Below, in pieces: positions 1 to 8,410 of a stretch of DNA of 64,000 bases (positions within the stretch are counted from its first letter, which is position 1; each line of letters begins with the position of its first letter). Source of the stretch: Serpentinimonas maccroryi (lineage in GTDB: Bacteria > Pseudomonadota > Gammaproteobacteria > Burkholderiales > Burkholderiaceae_C); the NCBI RefSeq assembly GCF_000828915.1, contig NZ_AP014569.1:372001-436000 (forward strand), read 5' to 3'. The notes below the pieces were generated by a model, which worked only from the letters and a program-made list of their open reading frames with translations, was not told the origin of the DNA and ran no database searches. The position numbers were made by a program, and so were the translations under genes.

Positions 1-812
1 TGCCGGTGGTGGCGACCTTGCCCATGTGGTGGCAGCACGGCTTGCCCGAAGAGGATGGGGTTTTTGATGACCGCAGCCGTGTCGCTGGCGCGCTTAGCCA
101 GACCATCGCCGTGATCGCCTACCCGCGCAGCAGCAACCTTGACGAGTTTCAGCCGCTCAAGAACGTGCCGGGTCTGCGCCTGATCTGGGCGCGCACGCCG
201 GCCGACTGCTCCGGGGCCGACTGGATCGTGCTGCCCGGCATCAAAGCCACAGCAGCCGACTTGGCTTGGCTGCGTGCGCAGGGGCTGGACCAGGCGCTGG
301 CCGCGCACGCCGCACAGGGCCGGGCCGTGCTGGGCATCTGCGGCGGGCTGCAGATGCTGGGCGAGGCGCTGATCGACCCCCACGGCATCGAACCGCTGGC
401 GCTGGGCAACACCCCCGGCCTGGGCTTGCTGCCGCTGGTGACGGTGTTTGCGGAGCGCAAAACCGTCTGCCACACGAGCACGTCCTTTGCTGAACTGACC
501 GGCTGCTGGGCGGCGTTGTCGGGCGTGCGCGTGACCGGCTACGAAATCCATCACGGTCAAACGGTGCAGCACCCCGACATGGCGGCCCAAGGCCTAATCG
601 CGCGCGAGGTCATGCCCGGCCTGGCGTGGCAAAACGCGGCCGGCAACGTACTCGGCTGCTATGTGCACGGCCTGTTCGAACAGCCAGCCGTGCTGCGCGC
701 CCTGTTTGGCAGCAGCGCGCCCACGCTGGAGAGCGTGTTCGATGGCCTAGCCGATTTTGTGCAAAGCCACTTTGCCCCCGGTGTGCTCGACGCCCTGATA
801 CGCAAGCCCTGA
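1..812 (+). CDS. cobQ: Cobyric acid synthase, C-terminal part (5' truncated by window)
   Basis: Amidates the corrin side chains of adenosylcobyrinic acid a,c-diamide with glutamine as nitrogen donor, in late cobalamin synthesis. Only the C-terminal part is present; the reading frame is open at the left edge. The class I glutamine amidotransferase (GATase1) domain is clear: nucleophile Cys in GICGGLQML (about nt 339), a YEIHHG segment (about nt 541), and the catalytic His in YVHGLFE (about nt 660). The N-terminal dethiobiotin-synthetase-like ATPase half lies upstream of the window. It is followed after 32 bp by cobT and then cobS, which supports CobQ over the related CobB. The stop codon lies inside a 14-bp repeat (801-814) that recurs just before cobT. 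Confidence 0.93.
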   Translation, partial: PVVATLPMWWQHGLPEEDGVFDDRSRVAGALSQTIAVIAYPRSSNLDEFQPLKNVPGLRLIWARTPADCSGADWIVLPGIKATAADLAWLRAQGLDQALAAHAAQGRAVLGICGGLQMLGEALIDPHGIEPLALGNTPGLGLLPLVTVFAERKTVCHTSTSFAELTGCWAALSGVRVTGYEIHHGQTVQHPDMAAQGLIAREVMPGLAWQNAAGNVLGCYVHGLFEQPAVLRALFGSSAPTLESVFDGLADFVQSHFAPGVLDALIRKP

Positions 813-844
813 CCCTGCAAGCCCCAACCACGCAAGCCCTGACC

Positions 845-1975
845 ATGCAAAAACTGATGACCATGCCCTTCACCCCGCCCACCCTAGAAGACCTCTTCCA
901 GCCGGCGCTCTCAGCGCGCCTGCAGCACCGGCTCGACCACAAGACCAAGCCGCTGGGCAGCTTGGGCGGGATCGAAGCCCTGGCGCTGCGCATCGGCCTG
1001 ATTTTGGGCAGCGAAAAGCCCACGCTGCAGCAGCCGCAGCTGGTGGTGTTTGCCGCCGACCACGGCTTGGCGGCGCGGGGCGTATCGGCTTATCCGAGCG
1101 CCGTCACGGCGCAGATGGTGCAGAACTTTCTGGCCGGCGGCGCGGCGGTGAGCGTGCTGGCACGCCTGCACGGCTTGGCGCTGACGGTGGTGGACTGCGG
1201 CGTGGCCAGCCCACTGTCGCCGCAGCCAGGTTTGCAGCTGCGCAAGGTCGCCAGCGGCAGCGCCGACGCCAGCGTCGAGCCGGCCATGACGCCCGCGCAG
1301 TGCGCCGCCGCGCTGGCGCACGGCGTGGCCGTGGTGCAGGGCCTGCCCGGCAACGCCTTGTTGCTGGGCGAGATGGGCATAGGCAACACCTCGGCGGCGG
1401 CGCTGCTGCTGGCGCGGCTCGGGGGTTTGCCGATCGAGGACTGCACCGGGGCCGGTACCGGGCTCGATGCCGCCGGGGTGGCGCACAAAACCGCCGTCTT
1501 GCGCGGCGCCTTGGCTTTGCATGCACAGGCCCGCGAACCGCTGGACGCGCTGGCGGCGCTGGGCGGCTTCGAGATCGCCGCCTTGGTCGGGGCGGTGCTG
1601 CAGGCGGCGGCCGAGCGGCGCGTGATCGTCGTCGATGGCTTCATCACCAGTGCCGCGGTGCTGGTGGCGGCGCGGCTGCAGCCGCGGGTGTTGCAGCGCT
1701 GTGTGTTTGCGCACCGCAGCGGCGAGCGCGGCCACGCCGCCATGCTGCGCTTGCTGGGGGCCGAGCCGCTGCTCGATCTGGGGCTGCGCTTGGGCGAGGG
1801 TTCGGGCGCGGCGCTGGCTTGGCCGCTGCTGGTTTCAGCCTGCGCTTTGCTCAACGAGATGGCCAGCTTCGAATCGGCGGCGGTGAGCGGGCCGGTGGTG
1901 GCCACAGCCTCGGGCGAGGCGGCATGCACCCTCGACGGCGGCGCTGCGCCAAGGCGGACCGATGATGGCGCATGA
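845..1975 (+). CDS. cobT: Nicotinate-nucleotide--dimethylbenzimidazole phosphoribosyltransferase
   Basis: Transfers phosphoribose from nicotinate mononucleotide to 5,6-dimethylbenzimidazole, giving alpha-ribazole phosphate for the lower cobalamin ligand. From ATG 845 the product is 376 residues, normal for CobT. Family landmarks are HKTKPLGSLGGIE near the N-terminus, FAADHGLAARGVSAYP, LGEMGIGNTSAAA, and the C-terminal GEGSGAALAWPLL segment holding the catalytic Glu. The frame is open much further upstream, but that stretch overlaps cobQ and has no family similarity. ATG 845 and ATG 863 are both possible; 845 places the start directly after a CGCAAGCCCTGACC repeat. The end overlaps the start of cobS, implying translational coupling in a cobQ-T-S-C operon. 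Confidence 0.95.
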   Translation: MQKLMTMPFTPPTLEDLFQPALSARLQHRLDHKTKPLGSLGGIEALALRIGLILGSEKPTLQQPQLVVFAADHGLAARGVSAYPSAVTAQMVQNFLAGGAAVSVLARLHGLALTVVDCGVASPLSPQPGLQLRKVASGSADASVEPAMTPAQCAAALAHGVAVVQGLPGNALLLGEMGIGNTSAAALLLARLGGLPIEDCTGAGTGLDAAGVAHKTAVLRGALALHAQAREPLDALAALGGFEIAALVGAVLQAAAERRVIVVDGFITSAAVLVAARLQPRVLQRCVFAHRSGERGHAAMLRLLGAEPLLDLGLRLGEGSGAALAWPLLVSACALLNEMASFESAAVSGPVVATASGEAACTLDGGAAPRRTDDGA

Positions 1976-2864
1976 GCTGCGTTGCCTGCTGCTGGCGCTG
2001 CAGTTCTTGACACGCATCCCGGTCACGGGGCGGCTGGCGCACTGGGTGGGCTACAGCCCGCAGCTGCTGCGCGCATCGGCGCGCTATTTTCCGCTGGTGG
2101 GCGCAGGGGTGGGGGTGCTCACGGCGGCCGTGCTGGGGCTGGCTTGGTGGCTGCTACCCCCGGTTCCAGCGGCGGCTTGGGTAGCGGCCGTGGCGGCGCT
2201 GGCGGCCGGTTTGCTGCTCACCGGGGCCTTGCACGAAGACGGGCTGGCCGACACCTTCGACGGCCTCGGCGGCGGCACGACGCCCGAGCGCGCGCTCGAG
2301 ATCATGAAAGACTCGCGCATCGGCAGCTACGGCGCGCTGGCGCTGGGCGTGGCCCTGCTGGCCAAATGCGCCTTACTGGCAAGCCTGCTGCAGATCGAGC
2401 CGCTGCTGGCGCTGCTGGGGCTGCTGTGGGGGCACACCGTGTCGCGCTGCGCGCCTTTGTGGCTGCTGTACCGGCATCGCCACGTGGGCGATCGGGCCGG
2501 AGTCAAAGCCAAGCCGCTGGCCGACGGCATCGGTTTGGGCGGCCTGCTCTGGGCGGCGATGTGGGCGCTGCTGGTGCTGCTGGGCAGTGGGGCGGCGGCC
2601 GTGGCCTTGGGCGCAACGCTGGGTGCAACGCAGTTGGTGCAGGGCGGCGGGTCTGCGCTGGCCCTGGTTGTAGCGCTGTCGGCGGCTTTGAGCGGCGCGC
2701 TGCTGGTGGCGGCCCCCATGGCGCGCTGGTTGCTGCGCCGCCTCGGGGGCTACACGGGCGACGGCTTGGGGGCCACGCAGCAGGCGGCTGAACTGGGTTT
2801 GCTGCTCGGGCTGGTGCTGGCTGGGCCGCTGCTGGTTGGGCCTGTGTTGGGTGCGGGTGCTTGA
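1962..2864 (+). CDS. cobS: Adenosylcobinamide-GDP ribazoletransferase (cobalamin synthase)
   Basis: Integral membrane enzyme that joins adenosylcobinamide-GDP with alpha-ribazole (phosphate), the last assembly step of cobalamin. The 300-residue product has the expected opening (LQFLTRIPV) and the acidic signature GALHEDGLADTFDGLGGG near residues 85-103, followed by KDSRIGSYG. Several Ala/Leu-rich membrane segments follow. The start ATG overlaps the last codons of cobT by 14 bp, and an adjacent second ATG (1965) is an alternative start. The C-terminal motif GYTGDGLGATQQ also fits CobS. Confidence 0.95.
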   Translation: MMAHELRCLLLALQFLTRIPVTGRLAHWVGYSPQLLRASARYFPLVGAGVGVLTAAVLGLAWWLLPPVPAAAWVAAVAALAAGLLLTGALHEDGLADTFDGLGGGTTPERALEIMKDSRIGSYGALALGVALLAKCALLASLLQIEPLLALLGLLWGHTVSRCAPLWLLYRHRHVGDRAGVKAKPLADGIGLGGLLWAAMWALLVLLGSGAAAVALGATLGATQLVQGGGSALALVVALSAALSGALLVAAPMARWLLRRLGGYTGDGLGATQQAAELGLLLGLVLAGPLLVGPVLGAGA

Positions 2865-2886
2865 GCGTGGCCGCTGGGGCTGGGGC

Positions 2887-3567
2887 ATGAATCGCGGCGC
2901 ATTAAGCGCGGGCGCAGGGCAACCCGGCCAGTTGTGGCTGGTGCGCCATGCACGGCCGGTGCGCCCCGACGGCAGCCCGGTGTGCGGCTGCTGTTATGGC
3001 CGGCTCGACTGGCCGGCCGACCCGCTCGCCAACCAGCGCTTGGCGCAGCACCTGGCCGACTGGTTGCCGCGCGCGGCCACGGTGCGCAGCAGCAGCCGCC
3101 AGCGCACCCGTGCCTTGGCGCAGGCGCTGCTGGCCCTGCGCCCCGATCTGCAGTGCGCCGGCAGCGATGCGCGCCTCGATGAGCTCGATTTCGGCGGCTG
3201 GGAAGGGCAGCGCTGGGACGCCATTGGCGAGCCGGCGGTCTCGGCTTGGGTGCGCGATTTTGCCGACCACGCGCCCGGTGGCGGCGAAACGGTGCGGCAG
3301 TTGCTGGCGCGGGTCGGGGCCGCTTGGCGCGCATGGCAGGCCGCGGCGGAGTACAACACAGTCTGGCTCGGTCATGCGGGTACGTTGCAGGCCGTGCAGT
3401 GGCTGACACAGCGCGCGCCGCTGTCAACCGGGGCAAACTGTCCGATCACGTCCAGCCCAAGCAGCACCAGCTCGCAGATCTGTCCTGAGCCGCAAGCCCA
3501 ATCGTGGCCGCGCTCAAGCGTTTCCTTTGGTGGCTGGCGGGTTTTTCCTAGGACATACCCTAGGTAA
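2887..3567 (+). CDS. cobC: Histidine phosphatase family protein, probable alpha-ribazole phosphatase
   Basis: Probably removes phosphate from alpha-ribazole-5'-phosphate or adenosylcobalamin phosphate. It is a phosphoglycerate-mutase-like fold: LVRHARPV near residue 18 carries the phospho-acceptor His, LDELDFGGWEG holds a conserved acidic/Trp segment, and VWLGHAGTLQAVQW carries the second active-site His. ATG 2887 is preferred because it lies 22 bp after cobS and just before the domain; the frame is open upstream but without similarity. After about nt 3420 the sequence becomes Ser/Thr/Pro-rich and unlike the family (finding listed). Function is assigned mainly from the operon position. Confidence 0.8.
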   Translation: MNRGALSAGAGQPGQLWLVRHARPVRPDGSPVCGCCYGRLDWPADPLANQRLAQHLADWLPRAATVRSSSRQRTRALAQALLALRPDLQCAGSDARLDELDFGGWEGQRWDAIGEPAVSAWVRDFADHAPGGGETVRQLLARVGAAWRAWQAAAEYNTVWLGHAGTLQAVQWLTQRAPLSTGANCPITSSPSSTSSQICPEPQAQSWPRSSVSFGGWRVFPRTYPR

Positions 3568-3733
3568 TGGGAGCTTTGGGCGTCGGCATAAGCTGGCTGT
3601 AAGGCTCGGGTTCGACAGTGCCTGCCTGAGCGTTGCTAGGCCTTGATTCGGCAGCGTTCTGGCGCGGCTGCGCAAGCTGCCGTTTCAGAGTTGATTCGAC
3701 CCATCCCGGGCTGATTCAGAAAGGAACCCATTC
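3568..3733 (+). promoter_or_regulatory. Leader region upstream of the symporter operon
   Basis: This 166-bp gap separates the cobalamin operon from the transporter genes. It holds two CCTAGG palindromes 12 bp apart at the left border (3547-3552, 3559-3564) and three TGATTC elements (3644, 3692, 3712). The last sits just before AGAAAGGA, which serves as Shine-Dalgarno sequence for the ATG at 3734. A promoter is expected here, but no convincing -35/-10 pair was identified. Confidence 0.35.
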
Positions 3734-4003
3734 ATGACAAACCCCAGTACCAAAAGCGCGGCGCCGCCCGGCCCCGTGTACGACGAGGCCTTGATCAAGC
3801 GCAAGCTTGGCGCGGCCATCGGCCTGTTGGCCATCTTTTGCGTCACCTACTTCACGGCGGCCGTGATCGCCACGCGCGATTTCCGCGCCATTGGTCAGAT
3901 CGACATCCTTGGCATGCCGCTGGCGCTCTATGCCGCCACGCTGGTGTTCATCGTCGGCCTGGTGGTGACGCGCATGTGCCTCAACCAAGACAAAGGGGAC
4001 TGA
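3734..4003 (+). CDS. Small membrane subunit of sodium:solute symporter (DUF485/DUF4212-like)
   Basis: An 89-residue protein with two predicted membrane helices (about residues 27-46 and 60-80) separated by a short DILGMP turn. Small two-helix proteins of the DUF485 and DUF4212 families are encoded directly upstream of acetate-type sodium:solute symporters, and the next gene here starts one base after this stop. Similarity to either DUF cannot be separated by eye; the Gly-x-Pro-Leu turn and position support the general call. Its role in family members is poorly defined and may be assembly or regulation of the permease. A good Shine-Dalgarno (GAAAGGA) supports the start. Confidence 0.8.
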   Translation: MTNPSTKSAAPPGPVYDEALIKRKLGAAIGLLAIFCVTYFTAAVIATRDFRAIGQIDILGMPLALYAATLVFIVGLVVTRMCLNQDKGD

Positions 4004-4004
4004 G

Positions 4005-5624
4005 ATGGGCTTTGAAAATCCGATTGCCTTTTCCATCCTGGTCGTCAGCCTGATCTTGGTGGTTTACATCAGCTGGTGGGGCAAGAAGCAGACCAGCACC
4101 ACGACCGACTTTTACGTCGCTGGCGGCAAAATCTCGCCGCGCCTCAATGGCTGGGCGATGTTCGGCGACTACTGCAGCGCGGCCAGCTTCTTGGGTGTGG
4201 CCGGCGCCATCGCGCTGGTCGGCATTGACAGCTGGTGGATCGCCATTGGCTTCTTTGGTGCTTGGATCTTTGTGCTCGTCGCGCTGGCTGGCCCGCTGAA
4301 AAGCTCGGGCAAGTTCACCGTGGCCGACGTGCTGGTCGGGCGCTTTGGCGGCCGCAGCCTCAAGTTCCTAGCCATGTTCACCACCGTCGTCATCGGTACG
4401 CTGTACCTGGTGCCGCAGATCGTGGGCGCGGGTCACCTGTTCCAGTTGCTGCTGGGCTGGGACTACATGGTCACGGTGTTCGTCTCGGCGTTCATCATGG
4501 GCCTGATGGTGATTCTGGGCGGCATGATGGGCACCACCTACAACCAGGCCATCCAAGGCGTGATTCTGCTCGTGGCGATGCTGCTGTTGTTCGTGCTGGC
4601 CACTTTCGTGTACTTTGGCGGCAACCCGTTTGCCATCATCAGCCAAGCCATGGACACCGTGCCACCCACCGCAGCCGCTGGTGTGATGGCGCAAGTTGTG
4701 GTGCCGCCTACGCCCGAAGGCGCCTATGGCCCGTTCGTGCTGGCCGAAGCCGTGCGTGCGGGTTTTGCCAACCTGCCTGACGCCCTGACTCCGGGTGTGG
4801 CGACGCCCGACGTCTGGAACCAAGTCAGCTTGGTGCTCGGTCTGCTGCTGGGTGTGGCCGGTCTGCCGCACATCCTGATCCGCTTTTACACCGTCAAAGA
4901 CGCCAAAGACGCCAAGAAAGGCGCCGAAATCACCATCATCGGCTTGGCGGTGTTCTACATCGCGGTGCTGTTCGTCGGCTTTGCCACCATGATGATCCTC
5001 TACCCAGAGCTGATCAAAATGCTGCAAGCGGGCCAACGCGGGCAAGCCACCAACTTGGCGATCCCGATGCTGGGCCAAGCCATGGGCGGTGAAGTGGTGC
5101 TCGGTCTGATCGCTGCCGGTGCCATGGCCGCGATGCTGAGCACGGCGGTGGGTCTGTTGATCTCGATGACCACCAGCCTGTCGCACGACGTCTATGCCGG
5201 CGTGCTGCGCCCCAACAGCACCGACCGCGAGCGCTTGGTGTTTGCCAAACTCGGCGCCGTGGTGCTGACGGTGATCGCGCTGCTGGCCTCGATCTGGCTC
5301 AAAGACCAGAACGTCGCGATTCTGGTGGCCATGTGCTTCGGTATCGCTGCCTCGACCTTCGCCCCGGTGCTGATCCTGTCGGTCTGGTGGACGGGCCTGA
5401 CCAAAGAAGGCGTGATTGCCGGCTTGGTGGTGGGCCTGATCGTCTCGCTGACCTTCACCTTCGCCCGTTTCTCGGCCGTGCCCGATATCATGGGCATCCG
5501 CGTGCTGGGCAACCCAGCGCTCTACGGTGTGCCGGCGGCCCTGCTGTCGATCATTGTGGTGAGCCTGTTGACCAAGAACACGGGCAACGCCCGCGAGTTC
5601 CTCGCCGCTGCGCACCGCAACTAA
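4005..5624 (+). CDS. Sodium:solute symporter, acetate permease ActP-like
   Basis: A 539-residue polytopic membrane protein of the SSS family that probably imports acetate or a related short monocarboxylate with sodium. The opening resembles ActP and its VC_2705-like relatives: FYVAGGKISPRLNGWAMF followed by GDYCSAASFLG. Thirteen or so hydrophobic segments follow. A charged loop, VKDAKDAKKGAEITI, and AAMLSTAVGLLISMTTSLSHDVY also fit this subfamily. It forms a two-gene operon with the small subunit and is closed by a strong hairpin terminator. The convergent CBS/DUF294 protein is a frequent partner in related genomes. Substrate is inferred, not shown. Confidence 0.9.
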   Translation: MGFENPIAFSILVVSLILVVYISWWGKKQTSTTTDFYVAGGKISPRLNGWAMFGDYCSAASFLGVAGAIALVGIDSWWIAIGFFGAWIFVLVALAGPLKSSGKFTVADVLVGRFGGRSLKFLAMFTTVVIGTLYLVPQIVGAGHLFQLLLGWDYMVTVFVSAFIMGLMVILGGMMGTTYNQAIQGVILLVAMLLLFVLATFVYFGGNPFAIISQAMDTVPPTAAAGVMAQVVVPPTPEGAYGPFVLAEAVRAGFANLPDALTPGVATPDVWNQVSLVLGLLLGVAGLPHILIRFYTVKDAKDAKKGAEITIIGLAVFYIAVLFVGFATMMILYPELIKMLQAGQRGQATNLAIPMLGQAMGGEVVLGLIAAGAMAAMLSTAVGLLISMTTSLSHDVYAGVLRPNSTDRERLVFAKLGAVVLTVIALLASIWLKDQNVAILVAMCFGIAASTFAPVLILSVWWTGLTKEGVIAGLVVGLIVSLTFTFARFSAVPDIMGIRVLGNPALYGVPAALLSIIVVSLLTKNTGNAREFLAAAHRN

Positions 5625-5645
5625 AGCGCTCTTTACGACCGCTTG

Positions 5646-5672
5646 AAAACCCGCCGCAAGGCGGGTTTTTTT
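5646..5672 (+). terminator. Rho-independent terminator after the symporter gene
   Basis: A perfect 10-bp stem AAAACCCGCC / GGCGGGTTTT closes a GCAA tetraloop and is followed by further T residues. It lies 21 bp after the symporter stop codon. Since the A/T flanks are symmetric it could act in both directions. Confidence 0.9.
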
Positions 5673-5684
5673 ATGGATGCACGG

Positions 5685-5704
5685 CCCGCCGCAAGGCGGG
5701 TTTT
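5685..5704. terminator. Second copy of the GC stem-loop, at the end of the convergent gene
   Basis: CCCGCC-GCAA-GGCGGG followed by TTTT repeats the core of the hairpin 39 bp upstream. It touches the stop codon of the minus-strand CBS/DUF294 gene (5703-5705). The pair probably insulates two convergent transcription units. Confidence 0.7.
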
Positions 5705-7172
5705 AGAGCTGATTGACCGGGTACAGCCGCGCCAGCGAACCCTGCACGCTCTTGACCACGGCAAAGGCGTTTTTGAGGTGTCCGCGTTCGAGGTTGGAAA
5801 GCTCGTCGGGGCGCAGGTAGTTGTCGGCGGCGTGGCCTTCGGACATGCGCTGCGCCTGGTGCTGCAGCCGCAGCGTGCCCAGGAACTCGTGCGCGTCGAT
5901 CAGGTCGCGCACCCGTTCGGCGGTGATGGCGCCGCTGTCGGCGGCGATCTGCAGCCGGTCGCGGGTGTTGACCGCATCCGAGCCCGCGGCGAGCGCATAA
6001 AAGCGCGCCATGTCGGTGATCGGCACGATGCCCTGCATCTTCAGGTCCACGCAGCCCTCGTGCGCGCCGCCTTTGATGAGGCTGATGTTGCCGAGCCAGT
6101 TCAGCGGCGGCTGGCGCTGCAGCGCGTTGCCGGCCAAGGGCACCAAAAAGCTCTTGTTGCCGCGGGTGCGCTGCACCACTTCGGCGCGCAACTCATCGAT
6201 CAGGGCCGCCTTGCCATAGACGAAACGCTGGTCGAAAAACACGCCGGTGAGCATCAGCGCCTCGGGCTCGGGGAAGGCGATCCAGTGGTGAAAATACCCG
6301 CGCCACTTTTGCAGCGGCTGGCGCCACTGGTCGGTCATGGCCATCATCTCGCCCGGGCAATGGACGTAGCCGCAGGCATCGAGCCCGTCGCAGACGAAGC
6401 GCGACAGTTGTTTGAAATACTCACCATGCTGCGCTTGGTCGTAGTCGTCGGCCAGCACCATGCAGTTGTCTTGGTCCGACTTGGCGGTCTGCTCGTTGCG
6501 CCCTTGCGAGCCGGCCGCCACCCAAGCGTATTCGACCGGCGCCGGGCCGAATTGCAATTCGCCCAGTTGCAGCAGGCGCGCGCTCAGGGCGTCGGTGATG
6601 GCGCTCACGATGTGGCCGGTGCTGTAGGCGCTGGCTTCGGCAGCGGCCAGGCTCTGCTGCAGCAGCTTGATGCGCGCACTGGTCTGCACCAGCGCTTGCA
6701 GCGAGTCCTGGTTGTAGATGGCGCCGGCCAGATAGACCGCCGAATTGCTCTGGCGCTCGTTCAAATCGCTGCCGGTGATCATGCCCGCCACGGCCTGCCC
6801 GTCGAGCACCGGCACGTGGTGGATGTTGTGGCGTGCCATGAGCAGCAGCGCATCGAAGGCCGGGCGTTCGATGTCGATGGTCAGTGGCGCCAGGGTGGCG
6901 ATCTCCAAGATCGGGCGCGAGGTATCGAGACCGGTCGCCACCACGCGGTTGCGCAGATCGCGGTCGGTGATGAGGCCAAACAGGGCCCCGTCTTGCACGA
7001 TCAGCACCGAGGAGATGCGGTGCTCGCGCATCAGGCGCGCGGCTTCGATGATCGGGGTTTGCGGCGGCAGCGTCACCGGCGCGCGCTTGAGCAGGCTGCG
7101 CACCGGGGTGGTGATCAGGGTGGTGGTGGCGTCGCTGCCGGGCGTGGGGGTGGGGTCGGTCTGGATGTTCAT
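5703..7172 (-). CDS. CBS-pair and DUF294 nucleotidyltransferase-like signalling protein
   Basis: A 489-residue soluble protein. Residues about 25-140 form two CBS motifs (RSLLKRAPVTLPPQTPI, then HNIHHVPVLDGQAVAGMITG), which in the family bind adenine nucleotides. Residues about 165-300 match the DUF294/GlnD-like nucleotidyltransferase fold with AAGSQGRNEQTAKSDQDNCM, the expected GS-x-GR-x-E and SDxD metal-site pattern. The rest is the DUF294 C-terminal helical domain. The N-terminal cyclic-nucleotide domain of many relatives is absent. The frame extends upstream to 7316, but MNIQTDP at 7172 starts the recognisable protein. It converges on the acetate-type symporter, a common pairing that suggests a regulatory link. 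Confidence 0.85.
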   Translation of the reverse strand: MNIQTDPTPTPGSDATTTLITTPVRSLLKRAPVTLPPQTPIIEAARLMREHRISSVLIVQDGALFGLITDRDLRNRVVATGLDTSRPILEIATLAPLTIDIERPAFDALLLMARHNIHHVPVLDGQAVAGMITGSDLNERQSNSAVYLAGAIYNQDSLQALVQTSARIKLLQQSLAAAEASAYSTGHIVSAITDALSARLLQLGELQFGPAPVEYAWVAAGSQGRNEQTAKSDQDNCMVLADDYDQAQHGEYFKQLSRFVCDGLDACGYVHCPGEMMAMTDQWRQPLQKWRGYFHHWIAFPEPEALMLTGVFFDQRFVYGKAALIDELRAEVVQRTRGNKSFLVPLAGNALQRQPPLNWLGNISLIKGGAHEGCVDLKMQGIVPITDMARFYALAAGSDAVNTRDRLQIAADSGAITAERVRDLIDAHEFLGTLRLQHQAQRMSEGHAADNYLRPDELSNLERGHLKNAFAVVKSVQGSLARLYPVNQL

Positions 7173-7275
7173 GCGTGTGCGCGGGGAATACCCAAAACCG
7201 CATCTTAAACCCAGGCCGTATCCGTGGCTGCTGGCTGGAATTTTTATCAGAGTGGCGCAGGTCGGCCGGGATTGG

Positions 7276-7288
7276 GTGACAATGTCAC
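7276..7288. promoter_or_regulatory. Short palindrome GTGACA-A-TGTCAC
   Basis: A perfect 6-bp inverted repeat with a single central A lies about 88 bp upstream of the lytic transglycosylase start and about 105 bp upstream of the divergent CBS/DUF294 gene. The layout fits a dimeric regulator's operator. No regulator is assigned. Confidence 0.3.
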
Positions 7289-7376
7289 AACCAGCTACAG
7301 ACAGGGAAAACCCCATGCCCAGCGTTCCCCAATCTCTTTGGGCCCGCTTGCTTCATCGGCAAACGAGGTCCGCACC

Positions 7377-8384
7377 ATGACGCAGCCACCCCCACTCGCG
7401 GCGCGTGCGCTGCGGGCATGGGCTGGGGTTTGGCTCTTGCTTGGGCTGCTGGGTGCTGCGGCCGGTGCGGGGGCTGCCACGCCCGCTCCTGTCCTGCAGC
7501 CATCGCTGTCTGCTGCAGCGTTGCCCACCCCCGCGGCAGGCGCGGCGCATTTGCCCCCCCTGGGGCCGCCGCCCTGGACCGACGAAGCACCGCAGCTTTC
7601 GCGTTGGATCGAGCAGGGTTTCGCGGCGCAGCAGCGCGGCGAGGTGCTGCTGGCGGCCGAGCGCTACTGCGCGGCCGCGCGTTTTGGCAGCACCGAGGCC
7701 CAGTACCGGCTGGGGCGGCTGTTTTTGGAGCGCATCGATGCCCAAGGCCGGCTCGAGGGGCGCGCGTTGCTGGCCATGGCGGCGCAGGGTGGGCACGAGC
7801 AGGCCGTGCTGGCCGTGATGCACACCGGCTTTGCCGAGGCGGTGCCCGATTGTCTGCTGACAGGTGCCGCACCGCAATTCGCCCTTGCGGCCGCACCAGC
7901 GGCCCCCGCATCGCCGGTGGCCGAGGCGGTGGTGCCCTTCGAGGTGGTGCATCGTTTCATCGACGCGCTGCCGCCCGAGCGCCAGCGCTACGCCGAGCTG
8001 ATCCAGCGCTTGGCGCCGCACTTCCAAGTCGATTACCGCTTCGCGCTGGCGGTGGCACGGGCCGAATCGAACTTCAACCCCAGCGCCGTGTCGCCCAAAA
8101 ACGCCATGGGCCTGATGCAGCTCATCCCCGAAACCGCCGCCCGCTTTGGCGTGCGCTACCCCTTCAACCCGGAGCAAAACGTGCGCGGGGGCCTGAGCTA
8201 CTTGCGCTGGTTGCTGGAGCGCTTCAATGGCGACGTGGCGCTGGCGGCGGCGGCCTACAACGCCGGCGAAGGCGCGGTGGACCGTTTTGGCGGCATCCCG
8301 CCGTTTCGGGAAACGCAGGATTACGTGCGCCGCATCCTGAACTTTTACCGCGCCCCGCTGCACGTCTGGCCGCCGCAGCGCTGA
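7377..8384 (+). CDS. Soluble lytic murein transglycosylase (SLT domain)
   Basis: Cleaves the peptidoglycan glycan strand between MurNAc and GlcNAc. The 335-residue protein begins with an export signal (hydrophobic core WAGVWLLLGLLGAAAGAGA, cleavage near AGAAT). Residues about 85-160 contain a Sel1/TPR-like segment (STEAQYRLGRLFLE, LLAMAAQGGHEQA). The C-terminal SLT domain has catalytic Glu in ARAESNFNPSAVSPKNAMG (about residue 229), then GLMQLIPETAARFGV and AAAAYNAGEGAVDRFGGIPP. ATG 7377 was chosen because the signal peptide starts there; the longer frame has no similarity. The exact MltC/MltE/Slt subclass cannot be set by eye. Confidence 0.92.
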   Translation: MTQPPPLAARALRAWAGVWLLLGLLGAAAGAGAATPAPVLQPSLSAAALPTPAAGAAHLPPLGPPPWTDEAPQLSRWIEQGFAAQQRGEVLLAAERYCAAARFGSTEAQYRLGRLFLERIDAQGRLEGRALLAMAAQGGHEQAVLAVMHTGFAEAVPDCLLTGAAPQFALAAAPAAPASPVAEAVVPFEVVHRFIDALPPERQRYAELIQRLAPHFQVDYRFALAVARAESNFNPSAVSPKNAMGLMQLIPETAARFGVRYPFNPEQNVRGGLSYLRWLLERFNGDVALAAAAYNAGEGAVDRFGGIPPFRETQDYVRRILNFYRAPLHVWPPQR

Positions 8385-8410
8385 GCGCTGGGCACGGCAC
8401 CTGTGCCGCT

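Noticed and set aside
5643-7208. 521-codon plus-strand frame opposite the CBS/DUF294 gene
   Set aside because: It starts inside the terminator hairpin and has no family features; the minus-strand protein has complete domains.
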